A DNA stretch of 45,218 bases, taken from assembly GCA_024275485.1 (NCBI GenBank), contig JAJRZA010000077.1, positions 1 through 45,218 of the forward strand, read 5' to 3'. The position numbers were made by a program, and so were the translations under genes. The DNA comes from Candidatus Krumholzibacteriota bacterium (GTDB taxonomy: Bacteria; Krumholzibacteriota; Krumholzibacteriia; LZORAL124-64-63). Numbering within the stretch: the first letter of the stretch is position 1; the number at the start of each line of letters is the position of its first letter. The notes beneath the pieces are model-generated. The model worked only from the letters and a program-made list of their open reading frames with translations. It was not told the DNA's origin and searched no databases. Below, in pieces: positions 34,898 to 44,830 of the stretch.

Positions 34898-37534
34898 ATG
34901 AAGGAAGAAATCAGTCCTGAGCTTTGGCGCAGGATGGATCCCATCATCGATGAAGTTTTGGACCTGGATTCTTCCGAGCAGGAGGTCCGGGTCAAAGCCC
35001 TGTGTGATGGTGACAATGATCTTCTGGAGGACGTTCTCTCGTTTCTCGGAGCCAGCCGCAATACCACTGGTTTTCTTGAAGACAGCGCAGGGGAGCAGGC
35101 CGTCAATCTGGTGGACGAGAGCACCCGCCAATGGGATCCGGCCGAGCGTTTGCAGCAGCGGCTGGGGCCCTACCGATTGGTGGAGGTTTTGGGGGAAGGC
35201 GGCATGGGGGTGGTTTATCTCGCAGAACGGGCTGATGGTCAGTTTCAAAAGAAAGTCGCCATCAAGCTCATGCTCTCCCTGAGCGAAGGGTCGAGTCTGC
35301 GGGACCGATTCCTGAATGAGCGGCAGTTGCTGGCCCGGCTGGAACATCCCAATATTACCCGGCTTCTCGATGGTGGTATCAGCGAAGACGGCTTCCCCTA
35401 CATTGTCATGGAGTTGGTCGAGGGATTGCCTCTGGTACAGTACGCCCGCAAGAACAGGCTGAACCTGGATCAGCGTCTGGAGCTGTTCCTCTCGGTGTGC
35501 GAAGCCGTGGACAGTGCCCACCAGCAGTTTGTGCTGCATTGCGACCTGAAACCCTCAAACATATTAGTGACCGAAAAGGGGCAGGTGCGTCTGCTGGATT
35601 TCGGCATTTCCTGTTGTTTGGAGAAAGCTGGTATTTCGGTGCTGAACAATCAGGCCGGAAACCTGCTCACTCCTGATTTTGCCTCCCCGGAACAACTGGA
35701 AGGCAGTGGTCTGACGACGGCCACCGATATTTTCAGTCTCGGCGTTTTGTTGTATGACCTGATCACCGGTGGGCGTCCTTTTGACAGTGAATTTGAGTTG
35801 ATTCCCGACAAGCCCATGCTGCCGTCCCAGGCTGGGTCTAAAATGCCCTGGGCGGGTCGACTCAAAGGGGACCTGGACAACATCCTGCTGACCATGTTGA
35901 AGAAGGACCCGAGCGATCGCTACAATTCGGTTCAGGAAGTTGTGGATGATCTGAGGCGATTTCGTGAATTCCTGCCGGTGCGGGTGACTCCGGCCACTCC
36001 GCTTTATCTGTTGCGGAAGATCATGGGGCGAAACAAGGCCCTGAGCCTTGTTGTTCTTGTGGCCTGGATGGGTTTGATGGGAGCTGTATTCAGCACCACC
36101 AGATCGGCGCGAATTGCCAAACAGGAACGAGATGTAGCTCGACAGGAGAATCTAAAATCCGAGGCTGTTTCTTCTTTTTTGGTGGAATTGTTCAAAAATT
36201 CGGATCCCAATGAGAAGCCGGCCGAGTCGGTGACGGCCAGGGAATTGCTGGACCAGGGCACCGCGCACATCCGCACCAATCTGGCCGACCAGCCCCAGGT
36301 GCAGGGCGAATTGATGTTCACCATGGCCAATGTGTATGCCAATTTGGGGCTATATCATGAGGCTGGGGAATTGAATGATGAAGTTCTGGGCCTTCTGGAA
36401 GGCTCCTCCAGCGCCGAAACTGCCAAGCTGGCATCCGCCTACACTTTGCAGGGTCATATTTTTATCCTGCAGGGAGATTACTCTTCTGCTGCAGAATCCG
36501 CCCGAATGGCGGTGGCTCTGAACCGTGAATCCAAATCCCCTGGAGGTTCCAATCTGGCCGGCAGTTTGCATGTGTTGGCCCACGCCCTCAAGGAACAGGG
36601 CCGCATGGAGGAATCCGAAACCATTTATCGGGAATCTTTGGCTGAATGGCGCCGCCCTGCCCATCCGGACTCCCTGGAGCTGGCCTCGGCCCTTGTTAGT
36701 TTTGGCGAGATGTTGCGGGTGGCCCGTCGGCCTCAGGAGGCTGAATCTTTGGAGAGAGAAGCTTTGCAAATGAGTCGGATTGTGGTTGGTGACACTCATC
36801 CTTTGATGCTGGATTGTCTCAACAACCTGGCTTTGACGGTGCGGGATTTGAAACAATATGAAGAGGCGGAAACCCTGACTCTTGAAGCGATGGAATTGAC
36901 TAGGAAAATATTCAGTCCCGAAAGCATGCGCATGGCCATCATCTTGAACAATCTGGGCGCCCTGTACAAACTGCAGGGCAAGCTGGATGAAGCCGAAGAT
37001 GTGCACCGTCAGGCTTTGGCCATTCGGCGTGTTCTGCTGGAGCCGGACCACCCGGCCCTGGCCGGTAGCTTGAACAATTTGGCAGTCACTTTGGAGGTCA
37101 AAGGCAACCTGAAGGAGGCTGCAGAGCTGTTGCACGAGGCGTTGATCATTGTGCGCGAGGCCAGGGGAGAACGGCACCTTCATGTGGGAGTCAGTCTGTA
37201 TAATCTGGCGAAAGTCTATTTCAAGGATGAGCGGTTTGCCGCCGTGGATTCTGCCTTGGCTGAAGGCTACGGAATCATGGTGGAGACTGTTCCTGCTGGG
37301 AATTGGGTCCTGGGTAATGCGCAAAGCATGTGGGGCTATGCCCTTGCGAAGATTGGTGAACTATCTGAAGGCTATGACCTGGTTTTGGCGGGGTATGAAG
37401 GCGTTTTGGCAAGTCGTGGGGCTGAAGATCCCCGCACTGAAAGTGCTTTGCGTCGATTGGCCGAGGTTTGTCAGTGGCAGGGGAAAGTTGAGGAGGCGAT
37501 GGAGTATCAGGTTCTTTTGGGGGAGGGGAATTAG
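34898..37534 (+). CDS. Membrane Ser/Thr protein kinase with TPR sensor region (HCD catalytic loop)
   Basis: 878 residues. An N-terminal ~90-residue helical segment precedes the kinase domain (about 92-370). It has the Gly-loop GEGGMGVVYLAE, ATP-Lys in VAIKLM (Lys123), catalytic loop HCDLKPSNILV (214 onward) and DFGIS (Asp234). The Arg of the usual HRD is Cys, making it a non-RD kinase. A TM helix (LSLVVLVAWMGLMGAVFS) follows at about residue 385. The C-terminal ~450 residues are TPR repeats of the kinesin-light-chain-like type (for example LNNLALTVRDLKQYEEAE and LNNLGALYKLQGKLDEAE). The ATG at 34898 is preferred to an in-frame GTG at 34889. It probably senses envelope or secreted-protein state through the TPR part and signals to the sigma factor encoded just upstream. 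Confidence 0.92.
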   Translation: MKEEISPELWRRMDPIIDEVLDLDSSEQEVRVKALCDGDNDLLEDVLSFLGASRNTTGFLEDSAGEQAVNLVDESTRQWDPAERLQQRLGPYRLVEVLGEGGMGVVYLAERADGQFQKKVAIKLMLSLSEGSSLRDRFLNERQLLARLEHPNITRLLDGGISEDGFPYIVMELVEGLPLVQYARKNRLNLDQRLELFLSVCEAVDSAHQQFVLHCDLKPSNILVTEKGQVRLLDFGISCCLEKAGISVLNNQAGNLLTPDFASPEQLEGSGLTTATDIFSLGVLLYDLITGGRPFDSEFELIPDKPMLPSQAGSKMPWAGRLKGDLDNILLTMLKKDPSDRYNSVQEVVDDLRRFREFLPVRVTPATPLYLLRKIMGRNKALSLVVLVAWMGLMGAVFSTTRSARIAKQERDVARQENLKSEAVSSFLVELFKNSDPNEKPAESVTARELLDQGTAHIRTNLADQPQVQGELMFTMANVYANLGLYHEAGELNDEVLGLLEGSSSAETAKLASAYTLQGHIFILQGDYSSAAESARMAVALNRESKSPGGSNLAGSLHVLAHALKEQGRMEESETIYRESLAEWRRPAHPDSLELASALVSFGEMLRVARRPQEAESLEREALQMSRIVVGDTHPLMLDCLNNLALTVRDLKQYEEAETLTLEAMELTRKIFSPESMRMAIILNNLGALYKLQGKLDEAEDVHRQALAIRRVLLEPDHPALAGSLNNLAVTLEVKGNLKEAAELLHEALIIVREARGERHLHVGVSLYNLAKVYFKDERFAAVDSALAEGYGIMVETVPAGNWVLGNAQSMWGYALAKIGELSEGYDLVLAGYEGVLASRGAEDPRTESALRRLAEVCQWQGKVEEAMEYQVLLGEGN

Positions 37535-37765
37535 TCGATTGAGTGCATGGTTTCAGCCTGTTTTTTTTTAAATAAAATCATATTTTACGAGAATATCTGT
37601 CAGGTTTGGGTCCTCAATTCCGTTTCAAACAACAGAGAGAAGTCCGGTGGGGGAGTTTCCGTTCTGCAAAATGTTCGGCAATAGGAGTCATTCACCCGAG
37701 ACCCTCTCATCGCCCCTGAAACCCGAAAAAATTAGTCCCAAAGTGGGAAAAGGAGAAGATCCGCC

Positions 37766-38287
37766 ATGAAAAGGTTCTTTATCGTATTGATGTTGTTGGT
37801 GGCCGTATCCGCCCTGGCCGCCGATCCCCAGTCCACCCAAAACAACAAGTCCAATGCTGCTGGCCAAAATGAACCCATTGAAACCCAGGGTGTGCCCGAC
37901 ATCTCGGTGAACCAGGCGGAAATCAAAGAATACGGATCTGAAGCGGAAAAGAGCTCAGACAACGGTCTTGGAACCCAGCCGGCGATCAATCCCCTGATGC
38001 CCGAAATCAATCGGATCCAGGAACAGGCAGCCGCCCAGGTGATGGATTTGAGTTCCCGACTGGATAACCAGACCAATGACGCTGAGGCCCTGGAATTGAT
38101 CCGGGAAATTGAGAGTGTAAAGCAAGAGGCCGAGTTGGATATTCTGCGCCTTCAAGCAGGTGCCGCCGCAGCTCGCGGCGATCAGGAAACAGCTGACCAG
38201 ATCAACAACGCCATCGAAGAGATGACTACTCCCCGTCCCCTGCGTCCAGCAATTGAGCGTCCCGCTCCTGCCGGCGCCAGGAACTAA
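37766..38287 (+). CDS. Secreted protein of unknown function, coiled-coil type
   Basis: 173 residues with a signal peptide (MKRFFIVLMLLVAVSALAAD) and AAAAGGAGA ahead of the ATG. The first half is polar and low-complexity; the second half (about 75-150) is a charged helical segment (LELIREIESVKQEAELDIL). A Pro/Arg-rich tail ends GARN. It lies 12 bases before the large metallopeptidase-like gene and is probably cotranscribed. It may be a partner or chaperone of that protein; this is inference from context only. Confidence 0.8.
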   Translation: MKRFFIVLMLLVAVSALAADPQSTQNNKSNAAGQNEPIETQGVPDISVNQAEIKEYGSEAEKSSDNGLGTQPAINPLMPEINRIQEQAAAQVMDLSSRLDNQTNDAEALELIREIESVKQEAELDILRLQAGAAAARGDQETADQINNAIEEMTTPRPLRPAIERPAPAGARN

Positions 38288-38299
38288 GGAGTACCCATC

Positions 38300-41200
38300 A
38301 TGAAAAAGTTAACTCTGCTGACAACGGCAATGCTGATATTTGCCTGGTCCGCCACTGCGCTGGCCGACGTGGCGCCTCCCATCAAGGTGATGTTGATGGA
38401 GGGTTCGGAAATTCCCGTAGAGGGAGAATCTTATAAGGGTCGCCTTGAAATAACCGTCGGAGCTCCCGGTGAGTTGACCGACTTCCGGTTTGAAGGCGAC
38501 AGCTGGCTCACCGTTTCCATCGAGGCTCCGGCCAGCAAGATGCTGACACCGGGCAACCGTCTGGAAGTTCCTTTTGAGGTGCGACCCCTCACGGGATCCG
38601 GCGAGCTGGTTTTCATGTTTGAAGTGGATGGCTACGTCTTCCGCAAGAACCTGGATTTTACCAGGACCCATGCCTTGCGCATGGCCGGCCCCGCTCCAGT
38701 TAAGAATTCCAAGGACAACACCGCTCCCATTCCCAATTCACTGGAGGTAGTTACTCCAGCTGATGATGAAGTGGTGGGCAGGCGCGGAAATAATGATCCT
38801 CAAGACGATGAAAATGCAGTGATCCTGCGCACCATCCGCGTGCATGGTCGTTTCACTTATGTGCGCGGTGATGGAACCATCATGGGTGCCGACGGCGTGA
38901 ACGTGAGGGTCTATGACAAGGATCTCTTCTTCGATGATCTGCTGGCCAGCGTGGCCACCGACGCCTACGGCTACTACGATGTCAACATCAACACCAATGA
39001 TGCCGGAGAGAACAATCCGGATCTGTACGTGCAGTTCCGGGCTGCCAACTCCCAGGCCGATGTGGGGGACGCCACGTGGGGGAACATCTACACCTGGGAG
39101 ACCGGCACCTGGGACGACTTTTCCGGTAGCACCCTGAATGTTGGTTCCCTCGAACCGGCCAACGAATCGGATCATCCTTCATTGCACATCCTGACGGACC
39201 TGACCCGAACCTGGCGCTGGCTCCTGAACCGCGAAGGATACGACCCTCCTTTTGTGGCGGGTCGCTGGCCCGATGGAACTTCCGGTGCCTGGTATGAGCC
39301 CTGGTCCACCCAGATTCACATCTCCTCGGGCCGTCAATGGAACGAAGCCACTCACACTCATGAGTATGGCCACCATTTCCTGCAAAACTATTCGACCACC
39401 GTATCTCCCGACTACTGCAACAACATCTGCGATCCGGATTTCCCATCGGATTGCGGTCATTGCATCTGGTGTCAGGAAACGGATCACGATGCTTTCAACG
39501 AAGGTTGGCCCAACTGGCTGGCTGATGTTCTGACCCGCTCCTATGCAGGAGATTACGGTATTGCTTCAGCGAATTTCCGCTCCCAGGAAAACCTGGGCAA
39601 TTGCGGCGGCAGTTTGGACAATCCTCTGTTGACGGAAGGTTTTCTGGGCGCCCTGTGCCGGGATATCGAAGACAGCACCAACGATGACCATTGGCAGTTT
39701 CCGGGTCAGGCAGACGTCCTGTCCCTGGGCACCAATGAAATCTTCGATGTGGTGGATTTCGATGAGCCCACCACACCCATGGCCTTCCTGAATGCTTTCA
39801 AGGCTCGTTACCCCGGGCACAGGGAAAACCTTTGGGAAACAGCCATGAACGTGGGCTACCAGATTGATGTGGCCGCCCCCGGTGTGGTTACCAATTTGAC
39901 ATCTCCCAGCCACAGCACTTCGGGTGACAGCCCCGATCCCACCATCGATTTTACCTGGACCACGGCCTCGGATGATGCATCCGGGATCGAAGGGTATGGG
40001 ATCTATATTTCATCCGGCGGCGGTTCTCCTTCCCAGGATCTGGATATCGGTGATGTGACATCCTACACCACGGATTCCCTGTTGCCCGGGACCTACTACT
40101 TCACGATCCGGGCGCTGGATCGTGCGGGGCGCTGGAGCACCGGCTACGGAACCTACGGTCCGGTGACCATCCGTGAAGCCGACCCTTCGGATCTTACCTA
40201 CTACCAACACTCCGGCTGGGATTATCCTTTGGTCCCTTCCAATGTGCAGACAAACACGAGCGGCAGTGCCCAGGTTTCAAGTTCCCTTCCCGGGGACACC
40301 GGCTCCACTTACTGGAGCGTTCGTGGCGTGAACCAGGGTGAAGTTTCCACTGGTGTCGGGTTCCAGACCCGTCTGTATGTGGACGACGCCTACCGCTGGT
40401 GGATGGGCTGGGGCGCCATCGGCGCCGGGGGCCACTTCTACGGGGTCAACAATGGTGGTTTCACCGTGCGTGGGGGCCGTCACACCTTCGAAGCCCGATA
40501 CGACGCCACCGAACAGGTTGCCGAAGACAACGAGTTGAACAACCGCTGGGGACATCAGTTTATCTGGGATCCGGTGAACATTGATACCGACAGCCCGGCC
40601 ACCAAGACCAGGCCTCCCTACTACAACGCCGGTTGGGGCGGAATTGTGGATGGTTCGATCATTTGGTACAACGCCGACGGTGTGGGGATGAATACCACCG
40701 GCTGGTGGAGTGCAGTGACCGTGCGGGCCGCCGACCATGCCGACGACTATGACGTCCGAATGCATGAGGACTCAACGGGATCCCAGAACGGATATGCCTC
40801 CAATGTTGCCTATTCGGGCCGCAGCGCGGGTATGCTGGATGCGGTGCTGATCAACCGCAACCGAAACAACAGCACCATGAACGCTGGTATCCTCAACTTG
40901 AACAACGATGACAGCAACTACACCGTGGCCAAACGCATCAGCACCCAGTTGGCGTTTGGTGATTCGGTTCAGGTGTCCATGGACCAGAACGAATATTTGT
41001 TGCTGCGTGAATTCTACGTATCGACAGAGAACGCGGGGTTTGTCAGCGTCACCGTTGATATCGATCCGAATGAAGGTCCTGTTCATGTCAGCTGGCTGGA
41101 TGACAACTTTGAGCTCGGAACCCTGAGCTCCAGTTCCGTCACCGCCACTACCAGTATCTATACTGGCCGGGCGCGGCTGGATTTCGAGGTGGCTGATTCG

Positions 41201-42694
41201 GGATTCAACTGTCTGGTGATCTGGCGGGACCAGATTGACGGCGGCGATGCCTTGAATATGACCATCGAAATCCAGACGACACCACCGGACTACCTCACCT
41301 ATTATGCACCGGGCTGGCACTCTCCCGTGGTTCCCCGTCCAGCAGATGACGGCACCCCCAGCCTGGTGGCCCTGCCTGATACCCTGCACGGAAACATTGC
41401 GTCCACCTATTACAACCTGGCGGTTCGCAACAACAGTCCCACACCCAATTCGGGCATGCAGGGTCGGGTTTTCCTAGATGGTGTCTTCAATGTCAGCCTG
41501 GGTTACGGAACCTTTGGCGGCTATGTCAACAGCCTCTTCAACTGGGACAATGCCAACACGGTCCGGGGTGGACGCCACACTCTTGGGTTGCAGCTGGACT
41601 TCTTCAACGTGATCGAGGAAATCTACGAAAACAACAACGACTACGGCGAGCAGTATGTATGGTCGCCCCTGGTGCTGGATATGGCCGTTGAAGAGATTCT
41701 TCCCATGCCTTCGGAACGCGTTGGCGGGTGGGACATTGCCAGCGGAGTCCTCTGGTACAATTGCACCGGTCTTCGCATGCCCAAGATCTCGAGTTACTGG
41801 TGGCAGGCGGTGGCCGTCATGCCCGGAGTAGGTTCGGATGTGGATGTGCGTTTGCATCAACCCCTGGCGGGAACCAAGTCAGGCTTTGGCGCCAACCTGG
41901 GCAACTCGAGTTGGGGTTTTGAAGCCAGTGACTTCATAATCGTGGATTATAACCAGGCCACCCAAAAGCCTTATGACGCCGGGGTGTTGAACTATGGCGC
42001 TTCCCAAGATTTCACCACGGGCTTCTACGGTTCAACCTATCGTGGTGTGGATCCCTCCGGGGTTTTGGGGGATTTCCCCTTGCCTGCCGGGGATATAATG
42101 GAACTGCATGAGTTTTACCTCAATCCCGGTCCCTTCAATGCGGCCTTGATGGAGAACTCGGGCAACATTGATTGGGGTCTGTCCCTGTATCCCGCCAACG
42201 GTGAATTTCACTCCAAGAGCGGGACTGTCACCGATGGCCTTTCATACCTGAACCCAGCAGGCGTGGATGAAGCCATCAGTTTGACCATTGATGAGGCCGG
42301 TTACTACTGCCTCGCCGTCTGGCGCGCCAAAAGCCAGGATTTGAATGTTTCGGCTGATTACCGTTTGGTCTTCAGCAGTGATCTTTCCCCGGTGGACGAG
42401 ACCAATGGCCTACCGTCCATCACTGCCCTGGCGGGTGTTTACCCCAACCCCTTCAATCCTCAGACAACCATCGCTTTCAATTTGGCGAGGGACCAGTTCA
42501 CCGAATTGGTGATCTACGATTTGCAGGGCTCGAAGGTGCGCACCCTGGTGTCGGAAACCCGCTCTGCGGGACGTCACGAGATCGTGTGGAACGGAACCGA
42601 TGACCGCGGTCAACGTGTGGCCAGCGGAATCTTCATGGCTCGGTTGAAAACAGGGGAGACGGTGGATCTGAAAAAATTGGTCCTAGTCAAATAA
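38300..42694 (+). CDS. Giant secreted metallopeptidase-like protein with CARDB-like repeats and FlgD-type C-terminus
   Basis: 1464 residues with signal peptide (LTLLTTAMLIFAWSATALA). A zincin-type active site HEYGHH (His354, Glu355, His358) and a downstream NEGWPNWLAD (Glu401) match the HExxH plus distal Glu layout of gluzincin-type peptidases. A fibronectin-III-like domain follows (about 530-625). Then come two copies of an adhesion-like unit, each starting with LTYY..GW..P.VP and containing RGGRHT and an E..ENNN or E.NELNN motif. The last ~90 residues are a FlgD/Ig-like domain (VYPNPFNPQTTIAFNL, GRHEIVWNGTDDRGQ, ASGIFMARL, KKLVLVK) found in surface proteins of FCB-type lineages. The likely role is a secreted or surface protease/adhesin. 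Confidence 0.85.
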   Translation: MKKLTLLTTAMLIFAWSATALADVAPPIKVMLMEGSEIPVEGESYKGRLEITVGAPGELTDFRFEGDSWLTVSIEAPASKMLTPGNRLEVPFEVRPLTGSGELVFMFEVDGYVFRKNLDFTRTHALRMAGPAPVKNSKDNTAPIPNSLEVVTPADDEVVGRRGNNDPQDDENAVILRTIRVHGRFTYVRGDGTIMGADGVNVRVYDKDLFFDDLLASVATDAYGYYDVNINTNDAGENNPDLYVQFRAANSQADVGDATWGNIYTWETGTWDDFSGSTLNVGSLEPANESDHPSLHILTDLTRTWRWLLNREGYDPPFVAGRWPDGTSGAWYEPWSTQIHISSGRQWNEATHTHEYGHHFLQNYSTTVSPDYCNNICDPDFPSDCGHCIWCQETDHDAFNEGWPNWLADVLTRSYAGDYGIASANFRSQENLGNCGGSLDNPLLTEGFLGALCRDIEDSTNDDHWQFPGQADVLSLGTNEIFDVVDFDEPTTPMAFLNAFKARYPGHRENLWETAMNVGYQIDVAAPGVVTNLTSPSHSTSGDSPDPTIDFTWTTASDDASGIEGYGIYISSGGGSPSQDLDIGDVTSYTTDSLLPGTYYFTIRALDRAGRWSTGYGTYGPVTIREADPSDLTYYQHSGWDYPLVPSNVQTNTSGSAQVSSSLPGDTGSTYWSVRGVNQGEVSTGVGFQTRLYVDDAYRWWMGWGAIGAGGHFYGVNNGGFTVRGGRHTFEARYDATEQVAEDNELNNRWGHQFIWDPVNIDTDSPATKTRPPYYNAGWGGIVDGSIIWYNADGVGMNTTGWWSAVTVRAADHADDYDVRMHEDSTGSQNGYASNVAYSGRSAGMLDAVLINRNRNNSTMNAGILNLNNDDSNYTVAKRISTQLAFGDSVQVSMDQNEYLLLREFYVSTENAGFVSVTVDIDPNEGPVHVSWLDDNFELGTLSSSSVTATTSIYTGRARLDFEVADSGFNCLVIWRDQIDGGDALNMTIEIQTTPPDYLTYYAPGWHSPVVPRPADDGTPSLVALPDTLHGNIASTYYNLAVRNNSPTPNSGMQGRVFLDGVFNVSLGYGTFGGYVNSLFNWDNANTVRGGRHTLGLQLDFFNVIEEIYENNNDYGEQYVWSPLVLDMAVEEILPMPSERVGGWDIASGVLWYNCTGLRMPKISSYWWQAVAVMPGVGSDVDVRLHQPLAGTKSGFGANLGNSSWGFEASDFIIVDYNQATQKPYDAGVLNYGASQDFTTGFYGSTYRGVDPSGVLGDFPLPAGDIMELHEFYLNPGPFNAALMENSGNIDWGLSLYPANGEFHSKSGTVTDGLSYLNPAGVDEAISLTIDEAGYYCLAVWRAKSQDLNVSADYRLVFSSDLSPVDETNGLPSITALAGVYPNPFNPQTTIAFNLARDQFTELVIYDLQGSKVRTLVSETRSAGRHEIVWNGTDDRGQRVASGIFMARLKTGETVDLKKLVLVK

Positions 42695-42732
42695 CCTGAA
42701 TCTCCATGAATCGGGATCAGAATCTCAATTAT

Positions 42733-42764
42733 CCCCCCGCAGCCTGGCGACTGCGGGGGGATTT
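42733..42764 (+). terminator. Intrinsic terminator after the giant secreted-protein gene
   Basis: CCCCCCGCAG, loop CCTGGCGA, CTGCGGGGGG, then ATTTT: a perfect 10-base-pair GC stem with a short T-run. It lies between the convergent ends of the secreted-protein gene and tcdA. Confidence 0.9.
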
Positions 42765-42765
42765 T

Positions 42766-43578
42766 CTAAAAAATCTCAAAGGGGGATGGGGCCCGGGCGG
42801 TCACGTCCTGAACAACCATCCCCGCCAGGAACATGCCAAAGGTTGCGGTGATGTGCACCGCTGATCCATTGATGACCTTTTTGGTGGAACACCAGTCCTT
42901 GTGCTCGCTGCCGTCCTCGGGTGTAAATTCCGGGCACAGGCAACTGTGGGTGCCGCAAGCCACGTTGATGTTTTTTTCCATGGGAGGCAAGACTTCGGGA
43001 GTGAAAACCACCTGAAAATCGCCCTCAAAACCTTCTTTGCGCAGTCTGCGCCGAATGAGCCGGGCCAATCCGCAACCTTCGGTTTCCCAAATGGACGCTA
43101 CCTGGATTTGGGTGGGATCCAGTTTGCAGGCAGCCCCCATGGAGGAATACAAAGTGGCTCCACCTGCGTGGGTGCGTTGGATCAGATCCAGTTTGCAGGA
43201 AAGGCTGTCGATGCAATCCAGCACATAGTCGTATTGGGCGAGGTCGAAGCTGTCGGCATTGTCCGGTTCATAAATTTTTTGCAGGGCCGTGACCTTCACG
43301 TGTGGGTTGAGCAACTCCAAACGGAGTTTCAATTGATCCACTTTGCATTGCCCCACATTTTTGGTGGTGGCCTGAAGCTGTCGGTTCACGTTGGTGATGC
43401 AAACCACGTCGTTGTCCACCAGGGTGATGGTTTTGACCCCCGAGCGCACCAACGCCTCCGCTACCCAACTGCCCACGCCTCCGCTGCCGAAGACGGCCAC
43501 CTTGATTTCATTGAGTTTTTTGACTGCGAGAGTGCCGGTCAAAAGTTCAAGACGGTGGAAGATGGGATTGACGGCCAT
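42766..43578 (-). CDS. tcdA: tRNA threonylcarbamoyladenosine dehydratase (E1/MoeB-like)
   Basis: 270 residues. It forms cyclic ct6A from t6A37 in tRNA, using ATP. The Rossmann/E1-like domain begins VAVFGSGGVGSWVAEALVRSG. The Asp and Arg of the adenylation site appear in LVDNDVVCITNVNRQLQA. The segment CIDSLSCKLDLI carries the metal-side Asp. A Cys-rich stretch (CGTHSCLCPEF) lies where the E. coli enzyme has a shorter loop. The C-terminal domain ends TATFGMFLAGMVVQDV. It is followed by IS remnants in the direction of the window end. Confidence 0.93.
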   Translation of the reverse strand: MAVNPIFHRLELLTGTLAVKKLNEIKVAVFGSGGVGSWVAEALVRSGVKTITLVDNDVVCITNVNRQLQATTKNVGQCKVDQLKLRLELLNPHVKVTALQKIYEPDNADSFDLAQYDYVLDCIDSLSCKLDLIQRTHAGGATLYSSMGAACKLDPTQIQVASIWETEGCGLARLIRRRLRKEGFEGDFQVVFTPEVLPPMEKNINVACGTHSCLCPEFTPEDGSEHKDWCSTKKVINGSAVHITATFGMFLAGMVVQDVTARAPSPFEIF

Positions 43579-43754
43579 GGTTGCTCCGGGTTTTGGGTCC
43601 TGTTGGATTTGTGGTCTTGGTAAGAAAGAATAATGGGCTTGGAACCGTTGGACAAGGTACAGTGCATAGTTGGGGTCTATTCTCCAATACCATCTTCTTC
43701 AGCCCAAGCCCCCAGACACCGGGAAGGCGATTCAAACCTCCGAATGAGCCATTT

Positions 43755-43781
43755 GTACCGCCAACCGACTGATGGCGGTAC
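43755..43781. repeat. Perfect 9-base inverted repeat beside the transposase fragment
   Basis: GTACCGCCA, 9-base loop, TGGCGGTAC, followed by a T-run on the + strand. It lies just past the end of the ISNCY-type transposase remnant and is probably part of the element's end or a terminator. Confidence 0.6.
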
Positions 43782-43793
43782 ACTTTTTCAAGG

Positions 43794-44249
43794 CTAGATA
43801 GTTCCCATCCGAAAACACCTATTTTTCGACTGGGTCGCAGTCTGACTGCGGCCTAAGTTCGATGGAATGCTCTTCACCATCTCCAACACATTCAGACCGC
43901 GCTTCTTGCTGAACATTACATCTTTTACACCGAGTTCCTTGATATCGGCAAGATTGTCTTGAGAGGCAAAACCACCATCAAAGCCAACTTGCCGAGGCGG
44001 TTTGCCATAGATTGTCGATTGGCGTTCGATCATTTCGCAGGCCAAAGCACTGTCTGCCGGATTCCCCTCTTCAATTACACAATCGAGAAACAATCCGGAT
44101 TCACCAGACGTCAAACAAATTTTGTGGCCGTAGTAAAGAGGATAGGCATTATAGGGGCATGGCGTCCTTACTCCACATACCAACCACCACGCATTCTTCC
44201 AATCTGAAAACAGAGTGGCGTTCTCCCCAGGCCAGGGGCATGATCTCAT
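43794..44249 (-). pseudogene. ISNCY-type DDE transposase, internal fragment
   Basis: The frame contains YYGHKICLTSGESGLFLDCV, then ACEMIERQSTIYGKPPRQVG, FDGGFASQDNLADIKELGV and DVMFSKKRGLNVLEMVKS. These are typical of a DDE transposase of the ISNCY group. The N-terminal third is missing or out of frame, and the C-terminal part diverges after VKSIPS into unrelated sequence. It is truncated at both ends and inactive. Confidence 0.75.
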
Positions 44250-44288
44250 TTGCAGTTAAGAAACCCTTAACCAAGAAGGAGAACGCCC

Positions 44289-44519
44289 ATGGACAGGTAT
44301 ATCGGATTAGACGCTCATACGTCAAGCTGCACTGTTGCCGTCCTCGGTCCCAGCGGTCGGAAATTGCAATGCCAGGTTCTGGAAACCAATGCCAAAGCCT
44401 TGATCGGCTTCCTGGAAACCATCCCCAAAAATCGTCGACTCATCTTCGAAGAAGGAACCCACTCAAACTGGTTGTACGAAGTTCTGGCGCCTCATGTGCC
44501 AGTAAATTCAAACACATAG
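44289..44519 (+). pseudogene. IS110-family transposase, N-terminal fragment
   Basis: 76 codons. MDRYIGLDAHTSSCTVAVLG, ETNAKALIGFLETIP, and FEEGTHSNWLYEVLAPHV match the N-terminal DEDD domain of IS110-family recombinases. A good AAGGAG lies before the ATG. The frame stops after APHVPVNSNT, whereas an intact enzyme has about 300 more residues. It is cut off by other element debris. Confidence 0.88.
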
Positions 44520-44662
44520 TTCCCCCCTTTTGACCGAAAGTAGACCCCATTCTACTACATTTTCTGAACAGCCTCAATTCATTCTTGCTGCAAAACCCGG
44601 CAACCCACCCAATCTTGGCCCATTCTGCCATTTTCGCTGAATTCCAAACACACCCCGGCCTC

Positions 44663-44830
44663 AACCGGTTTCAATGCCATCCGGCTGCCGCGCATGTAAC
44701 CGGCCATGACGTAGCTGGTCAGACCAACACCCTCCATGGACAGGAAGAGCATCAGCAGATCCCGGGCTTCGGCCATGACGCACATGGCGGCGGTCATCAT
44801 CACTGTCACAACGAGATCCGATGAACTTAG
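44663..44830 (-). pseudogene. nuoN: Fragment of NADH-quinone oxidoreductase subunit N
   Basis: The minus-strand frame reads VMMTAAMCVMAEARDLLMLF and then SMEGVGLTSYVMAGYMRGSR, ending EAGV. This matches a middle TM pair of NuoN (complex I). Both sides join unrelated sequence: on the 5' side a transposase tail ending PPKFIGSR, on the 3' side non-coding DNA. It shows that a nuo locus was duplicated or broken by insertion elements. Confidence 0.6.

Noticed and set aside
43690-43760. GGTTTGAATCGCC resembling a tRNA T-arm on the minus strand
   Set aside because: No anticodon arm or acceptor stem can be built around it; it lies in the IS debris.
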